DNA of 64,000 nt. It comes from Chelydra serpentina. Lineage: Eukaryota > Chordata > Testudines > Chelydridae. The stretch spans positions 20,867,501-20,931,500 of the forward strand of contig JBAIAC010000006.1 of NCBI GenBank assembly GCA_037349315.1, in the 5' to 3' direction. The notes beneath the pieces are model-generated. The model was not told the origin of the DNA, did no database searches, and was given only the letters and a program-made list of their open reading frames with translations. Position numbers and translations under genes: made by a program. Within the stretch, counting starts at the first letter, position 1; each line of letters starts with the position of its first letter. Positions 10,872 through 22,780 of the stretch are shown here, piece by piece.

Positions 10872-11140
10872 TAGGGTCGGATTAACTTTTTGTGGGCCCA
10901 GTGCCCAGACCGTGGCCCCACCCCCCATCTCCACCTGCACTCCACCCCAAGGCCTCGCCACCGCTCATCCTCTTCCCCCCAAGCCCCTGTCCAGCACTTG
11001 CATGGGGGGGAGGGGGCAGAGAGGAGTGAGTGGTGGGCAACGGGGGAGGGGCAGAGAGGAACGGTGGGCGGGGCCATGGTCCAAGTGCTGGGGCTCCTTC
11101 TGAGTGTGGGCCCGGTGCCATTGTAAACCCCGTATGAAAT
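10872..11140. mobile_element. hAT-like non-autonomous element, degraded ends
   Basis: The left end AGGGTCGGATTAAC is followed by 'tttttgtgggcccagtgcc'. The right end has the inverse, 'gtgtgggcccggtgccat' and 'tgtaaacccc'. The interior is GC-rich with no transposase. This fits hAT elements with CAGGGCCGG-type termini, but no 8-bp target duplication is visible. The several overlapping frames across 10865-11226 are products of base composition. Confidence 0.5.
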
Positions 11141-11329
11141 GGCTGTATGGTCAGATTTCCCTGGAGATAGGAACTCAAGGCAGCCAGCTGAGGTTCTGAC
11201 ATTGCATGGATAGGGTCAAACAGCATTTTGGCCCCTGGTTGCAGCTTGATCAGGCAGTGATATTTCCAATTTGGTGACGGAATGTCAGCATCCTTTTTCT
11301 CACAGAAAAAGTGGCTCTACTTGGGGAGC

Positions 11330-11600
11330 CGTCCCACCTAACCCATGGCCTGGAACAGACTAAAACTTTCAGGTCTTTGTCTCAATTGTTCATTGCATTT
11401 GCAGACAGAATGAAGGGCAGTCCTTTTTCCATGCAAAGGATTTCATCATGGATATCTGCTTGAATTCACCTGTGTTACCAGCTGACTAATGGAAAAAGCC
11501 GCAGGACAGAGTATTGGACATGTGCAACACATCTCAAAGAACAACAGTTATGGAAAGGTTAGTAACCATTTTTATCTGCAGTGTGCTATGGCAGTTGGGC
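11330..11600. repeat. probable interspersed repeat fragment
   Basis: The segment containing 'catctcaaagaacaacagt' and 'ggttagtaacc' resembles a dispersed amniote repeat, but I cannot assign its family. It lies between unique sequence and the hAT insertion. Minus-strand reading does not clearly continue the neighbouring gag frame. Confidence 0.3.
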
Positions 11601-11608
11601 CTGCAGTG

Positions 11609-12140
11609 CAGGGCTGGTGCAAGGAAGTTTCGCGCTCTAGGTGAAACTTCCTTGCACCAGCCCTGCACCCCGCCCCACCCCGAAGCCAGCTCCACCCCCC
11701 CTGCAGCAGCTAACTCCCCCTGCAGCGGCGGCTCAGCTCCCCTGCGGGCCGCGGCAGCCTCCCCAGCCGCCCATGGGCCCTGGCGGACCCGGCTCCACGC
11801 ACACCCGCACCCGGCCACGGCGGGTTCGTACCCCCGCGGGCGGTGGCGGGCTTGGGCCTCCACGGGGCCGCGGCGGGCCCGGCTCCACGCACCCCCTGCC
11901 AGGCCCGGCCCCCCGCCGGCCCATGGCACCCCCCCTCCCAAGCCCCCCACGGGCCACGGTGCCCCCCCACCCACCCGCGACAGCTCACCTCCACCGGCAG
12001 CAGGGGCAGCAGCGGCAGCAGCAGCTTATGAGAAGCTGTGTTCTCGGTGGCATTTTGAATTGCCACCAGGAGTCTCCACCCCCCAAATCCTGATGCCCTA
12101 GGTGACCGCCTAGGGTCACCTAGTGGGAGCGCCGGCCCTG
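11609..12140. mobile_element. hAT non-autonomous element with exact 8-bp target duplication
   Basis: The termini CAGGGCTGG and CCGGCCCTG are inverted. CTGCAGTG flanks both sides exactly (11601-11608 and 12141-12148), the 8-bp signature of hAT. Just inside the left end is a long hairpin (GGTGCAAGGAAGTTTC paired with GAAACTTCCTTGCACC, about 11614-11665). The interior is extremely GC-rich, so all six frames look open; none resembles a transposase. It sits inside a Gypsy-like gag frame that ends at 12120 on the minus strand. Confidence 0.85.
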
Positions 12141-12148
12141 CTGCAGTG

Positions 12149-12302
12149 CCATGTTTTCATCATGGGGCTGGGTGGACTGACTGCACAGAGCTTGGTTCTC
12201 TGTTGTGAGCTGTGATACTTGGGATTGAAGCATGGGGAGCTCCTTCTGAGAGTGGTCAACCCATTCAGGCATCTCCAGTACTCTCTGGGGCATGCCAGGC
12301 AC
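12149..12302 (-). pseudogene. Gypsy-like gag N-terminus, interrupted by hAT
   Basis: On the minus strand an ATG at 12302 opens a frame reading MPGMPQRVLEMPEWVDHSQ and then LPMLQSQVSQLTTENQAL, a coiled-coil-like leucine/glutamine stretch of the sort found at the start of vertebrate Gypsy gag proteins. It lies about 70 bp downstream of an LTR end, the right place for gag. The frame is cut by the hAT insertion (11609-12140), and beyond that I could not find a convincing continuation. The gag assignment rests on position and composition rather than a conserved domain. Confidence 0.45.
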
Positions 12303-12372
12303 GGAGTGGCCTGCTGACTCTATGCTCCCCCAAGGTAGGCCTTCACTACAGGCTTGGATTGTCCAGGCAAAC

Positions 12373-12860
12373 TGTCAGGATCCTGACAAGGGCAGTCAGG
12401 ACCAAGGGTCAGAGCACGGTCAAACCTAAAACTGAAAGTAGTGGGGGAGTTTCTAGTCAAGTTCTAGGCCGGGGTCAATACCAAGGGTCAGCGTTTGAAT
12501 CAGAAGGCTCAGGGTCTGGGTCAGGAGGCAAGGTCTAAATCAAGGTGGGGTCAAAACCAGGAGTTGAAGAGCAGGAATGGTCATGGCAGCTACAGGAGAT
12601 CTGCAATGTTACTTGCACACTTCCTGGAATGTCCATTGGGTTTATATAGGGCAGGGAGCCAATCAGGAGCCATGAGGCTGCTATCTGTCAGATCCCTTGA
12701 GGTGGGACTTCCCATGACCCATGTCCACAACAGGTCGTGGATAGTGGAGTACAAACTGGTTATAGCTGCTGCTTAGTGGCAGCATGGAGGTGGATGCTGC
12801 CTGGCAGCTCTGGATGCCCAGATTTGAGACCCTTTACACCCCACCCCCTCGTGCCTTACA
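12373..12860 (-). repeat. Gypsy-like LTR, antisense
   Basis: A 488-bp unit whose minus strand starts TGTAAGG and ends CCTGACA, giving the TG...CA ends and a short terminal inversion expected of an LTR. A TATA box (TATATAAA on the minus strand) lies at about 12641-12648. Downstream on the minus strand is a short leader and then the gag-like ATG at 12302. The primer site after the LTR (beginning GTTTGCCTGG) was not matched to a tRNA. Confidence 0.65.
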
Positions 12861-14985
12861 TACTGAGTGTGAGATTAAGTTCAGGTATGAGATTTGAACC
12901 CACAGAACATCTAATCCATATGGGGCATACTGATTCACAATGATATATGTGTCCAAATGAAAAAATGTGGAGGTATTTCCCATTGATTTTCATTAAGTTC
13001 ATCCACAGATGATTTTTAAAGAGAGAGATAATATGCCAGATAGAATTTTCCATTGTCAAAGCTCTGATATGAGTGCATCAAGATTAAAACACAGAAATTA
13101 TCTTAATCCCCCACATCCCACCAAGAGCTCTGCTCCCATCTTCTCATCCCAATCTCTTGATTGTCTGCAAATGAACTACTATTAGGATCAATAAACGTTT
13201 GGCACATATGTATATATAACCGCAAAAATGTGTATGTCCAAAACCAAACCAACAAAACAGATGCTGATGTAAGTCCTGTGGGCTGAAGCTCTAGAGGGTA
13301 AGGAGCTCCCTACTTCAACTGTTGGTGATCAGAGGAAAGAACAGCCACAGAGCGGCTTCATTTGCAGAAGCTATTTACCCATAACTACAGATGGACAGAC
13401 ACTCCAGTGGGGAAGGATACGTCTGCCAAGCTATTGGTGAACAAGGGAAATATGGTTATGAAGAGAGCTTCATTTGCATAAACTTTCTACACAGAATTCC
13501 TCTATTGACACTTTGGGAGCCACCATAAACACAAGCTCAGAATTGGCTGAATAGTGGAACTGAACTGAGAGAGGAGAGGTAATAAAGGGCTTCAATTTTA
13601 TGATGACAAGTGGTCCCCAGTAGCACGCACTCTGCTGAAGGCTTCTATGTGCTACTGGTGCCCTGCTACTGTAGCTCCTGTGCTGTTGAAAAGACTGATT
13701 GTGAGAAAGGATGCAGACTGAGAACTTCATTGTGAGAGTTGTTGTAGAGGACTTGCAATGGGAGCACAGAAGTATCTCCTTGATTGGATGCAATGCAGAG
13801 AGGGCTCTTCCCTGAAACTGCAGAGGGTGGCAGCAAATCTGAGTGAACTTCAGTGAAGCCATTAAATAAAGCAGAAATCCAGCTGGGTTAGGTGGGGGAG
13901 CCTCAGTATAGGACCAGGCTGCACTTTCCAAAGAACTGGAGACAGCCCTGCCCAAATACACTTCAAGACTGTGCTATCCAGTGATACCAAACCATGAGTG
14001 GAGTTTAACAGTTGGGAAAGGGGGAAGTAACATAGTAAAAGGACATTTGCTTATTGAACATGCCCACTGGCAAGTGGGGAACTGTGTTAATGAACTGCTG
14101 CCAAAGCTGCCACGGGGGAGTGTTTTACTGATCATTCATTAAGGTGTATTGTTGCTGTCTTTTCTCAAGTTGATGCTGTGTTCCAAGTCCCACTAATAAT
14201 TTTCAATTGTTCCATACCCAGAGTGCTTGTGAGTGGGGAAGTATTATCTACTAAGGGTGCCCAGAGAAAATATTTAGTGATCCCAGTAATTCTGAGTGAG
14301 GGCTTGAGCCAGTGCTTAGTTTGAAGAGGGACCCTTAGTTATCTGTAATAAAAAAGACTATTACTTTTCCTTTTCCTGGATATAACTTAGTAAAATAGTA
14401 ATGTCTTGGTATGATTGAGCTCTCAAAGGAATTGTTTTATATATCTTGATGCATCTTCTGTGTTTTGCTTTTGACTTTCACCAGAAGTAATGGGAAATAA
14501 ATGACAGTTTGACGCTCAAGGTGAAAACTGAGGTCATACCATTAATCATGTTTATGACCTACTCAGTCTCTTGTCTAAGTCTCTGTAGCAAAGCAAACAA
14601 TATTCTCCTGGTTTTGATCTTGTTTCTTGTGTCAACTGTACTTCCGAAAAAAAGTCACCAAAAAAAATTAGATGAATAAATCCTACTCACTTGTAACCAC
14701 TTGTGCTGACAGAATTTTATTGGACTTTTCTTTTTAAAAACCAAGTTAAATTGCATTGACAGAACAAGTAACAACCATATATAAAGTACAAATATATCAT
14801 CATATAAAAATCAGCAAGGTAATACTTTCAGGACCCTTGACATTTAACTGACTTAATTTTGCATAAAAGGATCAGATAGAAGCAGCCTTTTAATATGTAT
14901 CTCTACAGCACCAATACTGATTAGAGCCTCTGAACAGTACTGTAATTCAAATAAATTCATATTAAAAGGTGGAATATTCAGGCTA
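12861..14985. other. mostly unique sequence with a degenerate duplication
   Basis: No gene recognised. Two imperfectly similar segments (about 13320-13375 and 13428-13490) share 'ttggtga.ca.gggaaa' and 'gcttcatttgca'. The minus-strand frame at 13470-13961 has no recognisable domain and contains ordinary non-coding composition. Confidence 0.35.
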
Positions 14986-14989
14986 ACAG

Positions 14990-15127
14990 TGCTAGCCTCC
15001 TCTCCTATAACTATCCCCATCTTATAGATACAAAACTGAGGTACAGAGAGAGCAATGGACATAAAGAGTCACACATAAAGTCTATAACAGGGCCAGGAAT
15101 ACATCTCCCAGGTCTCCTGGCATTCTG
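14990..15127 (-). mobile_element. MIR-like SINE tail fragment
   Basis: The text 'ccccatcttatagatac', 'aaactgaggtacagagag', then 'gggccaggaatacatctccc' and 'aggtctcctgg' matches the central and 3' region of the widespread amniote tRNA-derived/CORE-type SINEs. The orientation is uncertain. Confidence 0.4.
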
Positions 15128-15198
15128 GGTGAAATCTTAGCCTCACTGATGTCAATAACGCAACTCCCATGGATTTCAATGGAATCAGGATTTCACCC
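15128..15198. repeat. short palindromic element (GGGTGAAATC ends)
   Basis: The ends GGGTGAAATCTTAGCC and CAGGATTTCACCC are inverted, around a centre 'cccatggatttcaatgg'. About 71 bp, non-coding. Confidence 0.5.
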
Positions 15199-17844
15199 TC
15201 TGACTCACAGTCCTCTGATTGAATCACAAGAACATCCTTCCTTAGCCCTGACAGAGTCATAAATATCAAGGTGAGGAAATTATATCACTCCCAGAAATAA
15301 ATTATTCCAGCAATGATAACATAACTGGTGGTCCCCTGATTATTGCTTTTTGGCCTTATTCAGTGATCTCAAATAAAATATCAACATTCATGCATGCTAG
15401 TCTGGGAACCTCCATATTTTGAAGGCACTCAGAGGCCATGTTAATGGTTGAGTGTTGCAATACCAGCCTATGTTGAAAGTGGTCTTTCGGGTTTCAACCT
15501 CCCTTCCTCCTCTTTCATCTTTCTCTCTCAGTTCATTTGCTGCTCTAGGACAAGCATAATTTAAATGAATTATTTGGCCTAACTGTTGCCACCCGCTTTG
15601 GGTACCTTCAAACAGTGATTCTAGGGACCACTGTAGGGGAGAGGGGAAATAACCTCCATCCATGGTTTCATGTCTAAGATTTGCCATAGCAGATCAAACC
15701 CGCCATCCATGTCCCATGTCCATTTCTGACATGGCTAATAAGAGATGCTTCCTTATGTGTAAGAAACCCCAAAGTAGAAAATCATGGAAGAACCCAAACA
15801 TATGGAAAGTTTTTTCTTTGTCCACCCAAATATAGAAGTCAAACTACACCTATGCTGGTGGCTGGTTATTTTTGAAATCTACTTGTGTCTGTAGTGTAGA
15901 CTGTGGAATCACAGATAAAGTTGCCCCCCCCCAAAAAAAAATCTGAAATGATGCCCCTGATCAAAGGGTTGTAATTCTCCCACCATTCTGCGACACGCAC
16001 ACGTTTTGTTTTAACAGCACTGGAGTTCGTTGGAGATCTGCAGCTCCTTTCCTACAGGTCTACCCCCAGCATCCAGCAGGTTCAGCGCCTCCCCTACACT
16101 GACTAGCATACATATCATGAGAAACATATACCAGCAGCCCAGTCCTTATGCTGAGAGAACTGCTGCCTGGCTAGCTTCCCTTGCTGCTGCTGCTGCTATT
16201 GCTGCCAAGAACAAGGCAAGTAGTATGTTGACCTAGGTCCTGGCTTAGTAGGCCAGGCCAGCACTCCTATTTCATTCAATGCAGTTGCCCCTCAAGTTGT
16301 TTTCCTGAAAGTTACTTGTTCTGAGAGAGATCTCAGCATAGCTCCAGTAATGTCAATTATTTTCATGTTAATAGATCTGTACCAACTCACACCAGCTGAT
16401 GATTTGGCTCAGTATATAACAAGATAGAGCAATGTAATTAGAGCTGGCTAGGAAACCTTTTGCATTCTTTTTTATCAGTATTTTACGTTTTTGTCTATAT
16501 TTTCAGACCAGCTATAGATGTAACCAGGTACACTGTGAGGATGTACTATGATCAAGAAACTAAAAAGACACTGTTTACTAATGTTTTCCCTTTTCACATA
16601 CCTAGTTCTCCATTCATAGCCACTCTGTAATCTACTAATTAAAAACATTATGCTGCTTGAGCAGACAGAATTGGTCATCTTAATGCAAACACAAGAAAGG
16701 GTGGGTGGGAAGGAAAATGTAAATCAAAGTGAGATCTTGGGTATGATGATAATAAAAAAGATAAGACATTTTCAGATAAGAAAGCATTGAGAAAACTCAA
16801 TTATCATCATAAAAGTCAGGCATTGTCTTCCTCCTCCATTTTTATTAGTAAAGCTAATTATTTCAAACAGCCCACGTATAAAGATCACTCCTCATGGTGT
16901 GAGTTGCTTTTCAACATTAAGGTTATGTAAAAATATTTGGGGATTTTGGAACGCATGTAATTTTCCTCTCCTCTTCCCCCTTTTGGAAAACAATATTAAT
17001 TTCAGCAGCTCAGATGAATAGTTTTAAGACAGCTGCAATGGATCAATTCCATAGCATCTGATAAGTCAAAAGGTGCTTCATTATTAGCACTAATTCATTT
17101 GTACTAGTGTGATACACAAGGAGACTCTGTTGTCCTGTCTTTTTCCAGGTGTCACAGTTAATAATGTAAACACAAATTGATTTTTTAGTTTTTAGACTAT
17201 TGAGTTTCATTTAGTTTATTACATTGCATCAGGCTGAAAGCAGTGCTTAGATTCAGGATTCATAGGCTTTCTTCATCACAATCATATCTCTGTTTACACT
17301 GCAGGGTCAATTTGTACTATTTCTGACTTTCTTCCTGCAGATCCGTTGTGCCACGTAAAATAATTATTTTTAATCTCTTAATGCCATTTTCAGCCCCCCC
17401 ACACTATGATGGATTTTTTTTCAGAAGACACTCTCCAAAAGCTGCACATGTAGTGTTTTGGAAATGTTAAAATCCTGTAAAGATCCATTCAGAAAGCATG
17501 GTAAATAATGCAGTGCAGCACTCGACCTTTCTTAATAGTAATCTGGGGTTTCCACCACCCTTTGTTCCCCAGCTTCTTTGTACACACACTCTTTCAGTTT
17601 CAAAAGCCATAACCATAATTCACAGACGCAGCAGATGAGAAAGACCATTTAAGTGTGCAATATTTTTTCTGCATCTTTTCATCACAACCATGACAGTTCT
17701 ATGCATTTTTAAAAGCAGACGCATTAAATCCCATTGAAAATCATTTCACATGGAGTGTTCTGCCCAGTCAAATGTCCTATATTTCATGCTATATGTGTTC
17801 TGCACAATCATTAGTATTATTGATAATAATAATCATATTTATTA
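15199..17844. other. unique sequence, possible conserved non-coding DNA
   Basis: No gene is supported. The frame at 16030-16236 carries a run of alanines encoded by a GCT repeat (LASLAAAAAIAAKNK) with a nearby 'cag' and an 'aag|gcaagt' that could mimic splice sites, but nothing identifies it as an exon. The block 17050-17800 is repeat-poor and might be a conserved element. Confidence 0.35.
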
Positions 17845-17852
17845 TGATAGTG

Positions 17853-18163
17853 CAGGGGTAGGCAACCTATGGCACGCGTGCCAAAGGCGACACGCGAGCT
17901 GATTTTCAGTGGCACTCACACTGCCCGGGTCCTGGCCACCCGTCCGGGGGGCTCTGCATTTTAATTTAATTTTAAATGAAGCTTCTTAAACATTTTTAAA
18001 ACCTTATTTACTTTAATATATAACTAAACTATTGTTGTATGTAAAGACTTATAGAAAGAGATCTTCTAAAAACATTAAAATGTATTACTGGCACGCGAAA
18101 CCTTAAATTAGAGTGAATAAATGAAGTCTCGGCACACCACTTCTGAAAGGTTGCTGACCCCTG
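17853..18163. mobile_element. hAT non-autonomous element with exact 8-bp target duplication
   Basis: The left terminus CAGGGGTAGGCAACCT and the right AGGTTGCTGACCCCTG are inverted with one mismatch. TGATAGTG is present on both sides (17845-17852 and 18164-18171). Length 311 bp. The interior is AT-rich with no frame. The design matches Charlie-like hAT miniature elements of amniotes. Confidence 0.9.
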
Positions 18164-18171
18164 TGATAGTG

Positions 18172-18350
18172 CCTAAGGACCAACCAGGAATGGAGCCCTA
18201 TTGTGCTAGGCGCTGTACAAAAACAGAGTAGTAGACAGTCCCCGCTCTGAAGAGCTCACAATGTAATTAGACAAGACAGACACAGGATGGAGGAAGGGGT
18301 ATAACACACAAGCAGAGAGAACAATGTGATGGTGGCAAACATCACGTTAG
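18172..18350 (+). repeat. old interspersed repeat
   Basis: The text 'attgtgctaggcgctgtaca' and 'gaagagctcacaatgtaatt' is a familiar dispersed repeat of amniote genomes. I cannot name its family safely. A related tail may be at 20390-20455 ('ggtcacacagg', 'acccaggggtctgat'). Confidence 0.4.
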
Positions 18351-18721
18351 TCCCACAAATTTAGATTCTGTTGTTGTTGGGTTTAGTTAGGAGCGAATCA
18401 GGTAAATAGTAAAAGTGAAGGGAGAGTGGACATTGATGGGAAGGAAGGGGAAGAGAGGAGGGGAGAGGAGTGAAGCTGAGGTGAAGAGACTGTGAGAAAG
18501 GCAGAGGGAGAGGGTTGAAGCAAACAGCCGATTGGCACAGAGCAGAGAAAGACCAGGCAAAGCTGTGGAACATTCTCTAATGCCCAGATGTCTCTGCTTT
18601 AGTTGCTTCTGCTCCGACAGGTAACAGACTGAAATCTCTGACTGGTTCATCTTTGCAGTTTTGCCCCAAGGCCGTGTGGCAGGGAGACTATATATAATAT
18701 AAAATATATATATAATATAAA

Positions 18722-18800
18722 TGGAGATATGCCAATCTCCTAGAACTGGAACAACCTTGAAAGGTCATCAAGTCCAGTCCCCTGCCTTCACTAGCAGGAC
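18722..18800 (-). mobile_element. turtle-type SINE tail, antisense
   Basis: The minus strand reads 'gtcctgctagtgaaggcag', 'ggactggacttgatgacctt', 'tccagttctaggag', the tail of tRNA-derived SINEs described in cryptodire turtles. The tRNA-like head is missing. This is one of the better pointers to a turtle genome. Confidence 0.55.
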
Positions 18801-18871
18801 TATTCCACACTGCGTTGCTTCACATGCTCTCATCATAGAGACAAATTGCCTGTCACATAATATATGATAGG

Positions 18872-19490
18872 TTTAAGTGTAATAGCCGTGTTAGTCTGTG
18901 TCAGCAAAACGAAAATAAGAAAGAAAAACTTGTAGCACCTTAGAGACTAACAAATTTATTTCAGCATAAGCTTTCGTGGGTTAATACCCACTTCATCGGA
19001 TGCATGGAATGAAATACACTGTAGACAGATATTTATACAGTCAGAGAAACATGATAAGGTCGAGGTGTATAGACCAATCTTAAGAGGCTAATTAGTTGAG
19101 AGGAACCATGACAGCAGGGGAAGAAAAAACTTTTGAAGTGATAAACAAGATGGTCACACAGGTGTGAATGAGGATCGTTAACTTAAGGGAAATAGATTCA
19201 ATTAACATAATGGCCGAGCCATTCCAAATCTCGATTTAATCCGGAGGCAACGCAATCTAGTTTGCATATCAATTCGAGTTCAATGGTTTCTCTTTGAAGT
19301 CTGCTTTTGGAGTTAATCTGTCGCAACACTGCTATCCTCAAGTCTGTCACTGAGTGATTAGGGAGGTTGAAGTGTTCTCCTACTGGTTTTTGAATGTTAT
19401 GATTCCTGATGTCAGATTTATGTCCATTTATTCTTTTGCGTAGAGACTGTCCGGTTTGGCCAATGTACATGGCAGAGGGGCATTGTGTGG
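18872..19490 (-). mobile_element. Penelope-like element, 5' truncated (copy 2)
   Basis: The left part is the 3' terminal repeat in antisense, including the 40-bp hairpin (18964-19003). The right part encodes the GIY-YIG domain on the minus strand. It belongs to the same subfamily as the copy at 42418-43128 (shared 'gtgttagtctgtgtcagc' and 'ctgtataaatatctgtctac') and differs from copies 1 and 3. It is cut within the endonuclease near 19490. No clear target duplication was found. Confidence 0.8.
19198..19484 (-). pseudogene. PLE GIY-YIG endonuclease C-terminus
   Basis: The frame holds SAMYIGQTGQSLRKRINGHK, then GEHFNLPNHSVTDLRIAVL, then RLQRETIELELICK and a C-terminal LNRDLEWLGHYVN. The YIG half-motif, the conserved Arg and the candidate catalytic Glu are present, and the stop matches copy 4. 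The upstream half of the domain and the whole RT are missing, so this is a dead fragment. Only about six of ninety residues appear to differ from copy 4. Confidence 0.8.
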
Positions 19491-22439
19491 TCATATTTAC
19501 TCCTTTCCTGACAAAATGTTACTGAGGAAAGAGACTGTGAATAACATTTTGTTTTAAATTAAAAAATAATCTTGGGAATAAGTGTTTTCCTAAAGCTAAA
19601 TATGCAGATAAGTGAAACTACCATCAAATTTGCAACCAACAAATTATTTAGATGAGAGAAGCTATGTCAAATCAGGTGTATTAGATATTCTGGTTGCCAC
19701 CTTAACTATGGAAAGATAGTTATGGTATGCAGCCAGTACCACCTTCTTTGTTTGGCATGCCTCACGATGAAAAATGTGAACTAAACAGTCATAAAATTTC
19801 TTATCCGCTGTTTAAAAAATTAACATCTGGAAGAAACCTAAGATTATTCAGACCCAGCATATGCATTACAATATATAGGCACTCTGAGACCTGCTTCAAT
19901 TCTAACCCATCTGCTTTATGGTAACTAAGAATTTAATAATTCAAAGAGTGTATTTATTTGACTAGCAAAATATGGACATTGAATGTAAATGCAAAAAGAA
20001 GGTTAATAATACAAAGCATTAAACAAAGTATAAATTACTAAAAAGCTAACTGTATGTTGAAGAAAAATAGGGTTAGGCACGACTTTGAGTCTTCCACTTT
20101 CTAGGATGCAGGAAAGGCAGTATTGATAAACTGTATAATTATTCTCCAGAAAGAAGTCAATGAGTCACACTGCTCAGTACACTGCCTACTAGATAAGCAA
20201 ACATGCCATTTTGATGGCAGCTAGACAAAATTTGATAATTTATAAACATCATTATGCAAGACTAGAAATTAATACTATAACAACAATACCTATGTATTTC
20301 TTAAAACCTCAAAATATGGATTAAGCCAGACTTCAGTGGTACATTAGGCTTTAAATTGGCCCTCTACATGAGGTGAATTTCATTCAGGAGATACCATGCT
20401 TATGGTCACACAGGATGTCTTTAGCACAGCTAGTAAAAGAACCCAGGGGTCTGATTCTGCTCTCAGTTACACTGGTGTAAATCCAAAGTAACACATACCA
20501 GCTAAATGAATGGAATCACAGTAGTGTAAATTGGTGTGGGAACATTATCAGTCACTGGGGTCCTCTTTGTCATCCTTTTGCCTTAAGCAAAAAAAATAAT
20601 AATCTCAAAACCAAAACATATTCAATGATGATGCATCAATTCTTGCAATGCAAACACAGCTCAATGCTTTACTACCCTGAGTTCACAGGAGGGTCAGTGG
20701 ATGGGGTAATTATAGGTGGATTACATATCATTTTAATTATAGGGCTGCTCTTGATTTCAGAGGGATCCCAACTTGTTTAAATTGTGAGTCCTTGAATATA
20801 CAGTTGATGAACGCTCTTCAAAATGTGAAATCAAAGTAACCACAAAGTGACCTTAGAAGAAAAACAATAGAATGGCAAGTTTAAGCATAATTTATGAACC
20901 TGTGATTATTAACTGTGGCTTTTGGAGCTTTGCTGAACTTAATGTAAGTCTATCAATTACTCCTAGAGACTGGAAAGAACATAGCACTAGCTCTATGAAG
21001 GTTTTCATCAAGATATTATAATGAGGTAGAATTAATAGCAGGTTGAGTTATATGTTTTGATGGTGAAAATCCATACACTTTCTCATCTGTATTGAGCCCC
21101 CTATTAATGTCACATCATGCAAATTAAAAGCATTTCAAATTATGAAAACTTTAGAACAGAAAAGACCCTCTTTTTGTTGCCAAAGGCCCCCCTCTCTCTG
21201 CTGGTTAACTTTACTGTTTATCTTTTCTCTCCCCAATTGCAATCATGGTATCTCTATTCTTGGACTAGGTCCAAAACAAGAGGCTTCAATCTTTATGCTG
21301 TTAAGTGACAAGACAGCTTATTTAGTCAGACATCCTTTCCCTTCCCCTGTATCTACACTTTGATCTGTCTTTTAATTAATGATTTGGATCCCTTCTAAAA
21401 CATTCCACATATTGCAATTTTATTCTGTCTTTCACAGCTGATGTGTCATATGGGAGTGAATTGTTGGCAATATAAATGTGGCCTGCTGAACATTAATTAT
21501 GCAAGTTTTTCTCTTTTGGCTTTGTTGATTGAATCAGCCTGATTAGTTTACTTTTACATTGCACATGGAATATTTCAAAAATATTAAGAATATTGACGAG
21601 ACAGGTTGTGAATGTGTGCATAGATGTGTGTGTGTTTGCATACAGGAAAAAGTAGTCCATAGAGCTGGTAAAAAATGGAAAAACAATTTAACAAAAACAT
21701 TTTGATATTTTGAAGTTGTTCAAAGTGGAATATTTTTTTCATTTAAAAAAATAAATCATTACATATTTTTCACACAAATATTAATTTTCTTTTTCTTCCT
21801 TCCCCCATTCCCCCCCTTTTTCATTGAATACAATAGAATTAATCATGTCTTTTTTTGTTGTTTTTGGAGGGGTTTTTTGTTTGTTCATTTTCTCCTACTT
21901 CCATTCTGTAAAAGTTCCCAAGTTGCATACATTTTTAAAAGTTACAGAGTGGAAAAAATAAAAAAATTGAAAAAAAATCATTCATTTGCAAAGGAAAAGG
22001 GGGGTGGGGAGAAAGAAAGGAAAATGGAAATCCATATTTTAAAAACGGAACTGAAAATGTAAACACATAACAAATCAAAAATGTGTTTTGTTTCACAGTT
22101 TCCCAGAGAGATATTTCATTGTAAATAACATTTGTCAGGCACAATTATTGTTTTCAACACAACTCCATTTTCCAACATTAAAATTGTTCATTCACAAAAT
22201 TTCAACAGCTCTGTTCTCTGTGATGGCTGAGGTCATCAGACAAACCTGATTGTCATAATAAGGTAACATATATCATAAACAATGGTAACATTAACTTACA
22301 TGTATATAGTTCCTCCTGCATCATCCAATGAACCAAGATCCCAGTGTGCTTTATATACAATATCAGACCAAGTTCTATCCTTGGACATGCACAGCTCCCT
22401 TTGGCCTCTCTGGGAACTATAGCATGCACAACAGATTGT
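19491..22439. other. unique AT-rich sequence, no gene seen
   Basis: No coding signal. Short open frames (such as 21117-21363 and 21877-22062) are A/T-run artefacts. A palindromic short repeat ('ttacactggtgtaaat', 'gtgtaaattggtgtgg') lies at about 20465-20540. 21720-22060 is homopolymer-rich. Confidence 0.4.
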
Positions 22440-22780
22440 CACAGAATCTTAGAATCGTAGGACTGGAAGGGAGCTTGAGAAACGCCTTTTGGTCCAGTCC
22501 CCTGCACTCAAGGCAGGACTAAGTATTATCTATCTGTGTCTAACCTGCTCTTAAAAATCTCCAACAACAGAGATTCCACAACCTCCATAGGCAATTTATT
22601 CCAGTGCTTAACCATCCTATGGTGGTTAAGCAAATTCTAATGTCTAACCTAAACTACCCTTGCTGCAATTTAAGCCCATTACCTCTTGTTGTAACCTCAT
22701 AGGTTAAGAAGAACAATTTTTCTCCCTAGTCCTTGTAATAACATTTTTATTGTACTTGAAAACTGTTATCATGTCCCCTC

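Noticed and set aside
11514..12101. Long proline/alanine/arginine-rich open frames on both strands
   Set aside because: They lie in a GC-rich hAT element with inverted termini and an 8-bp duplication. All frames are open because stops are rare at this composition.
13470..13961. 163-codon minus-strand frame as a host gene
   Set aside because: No domain, no codon bias, no splice context.
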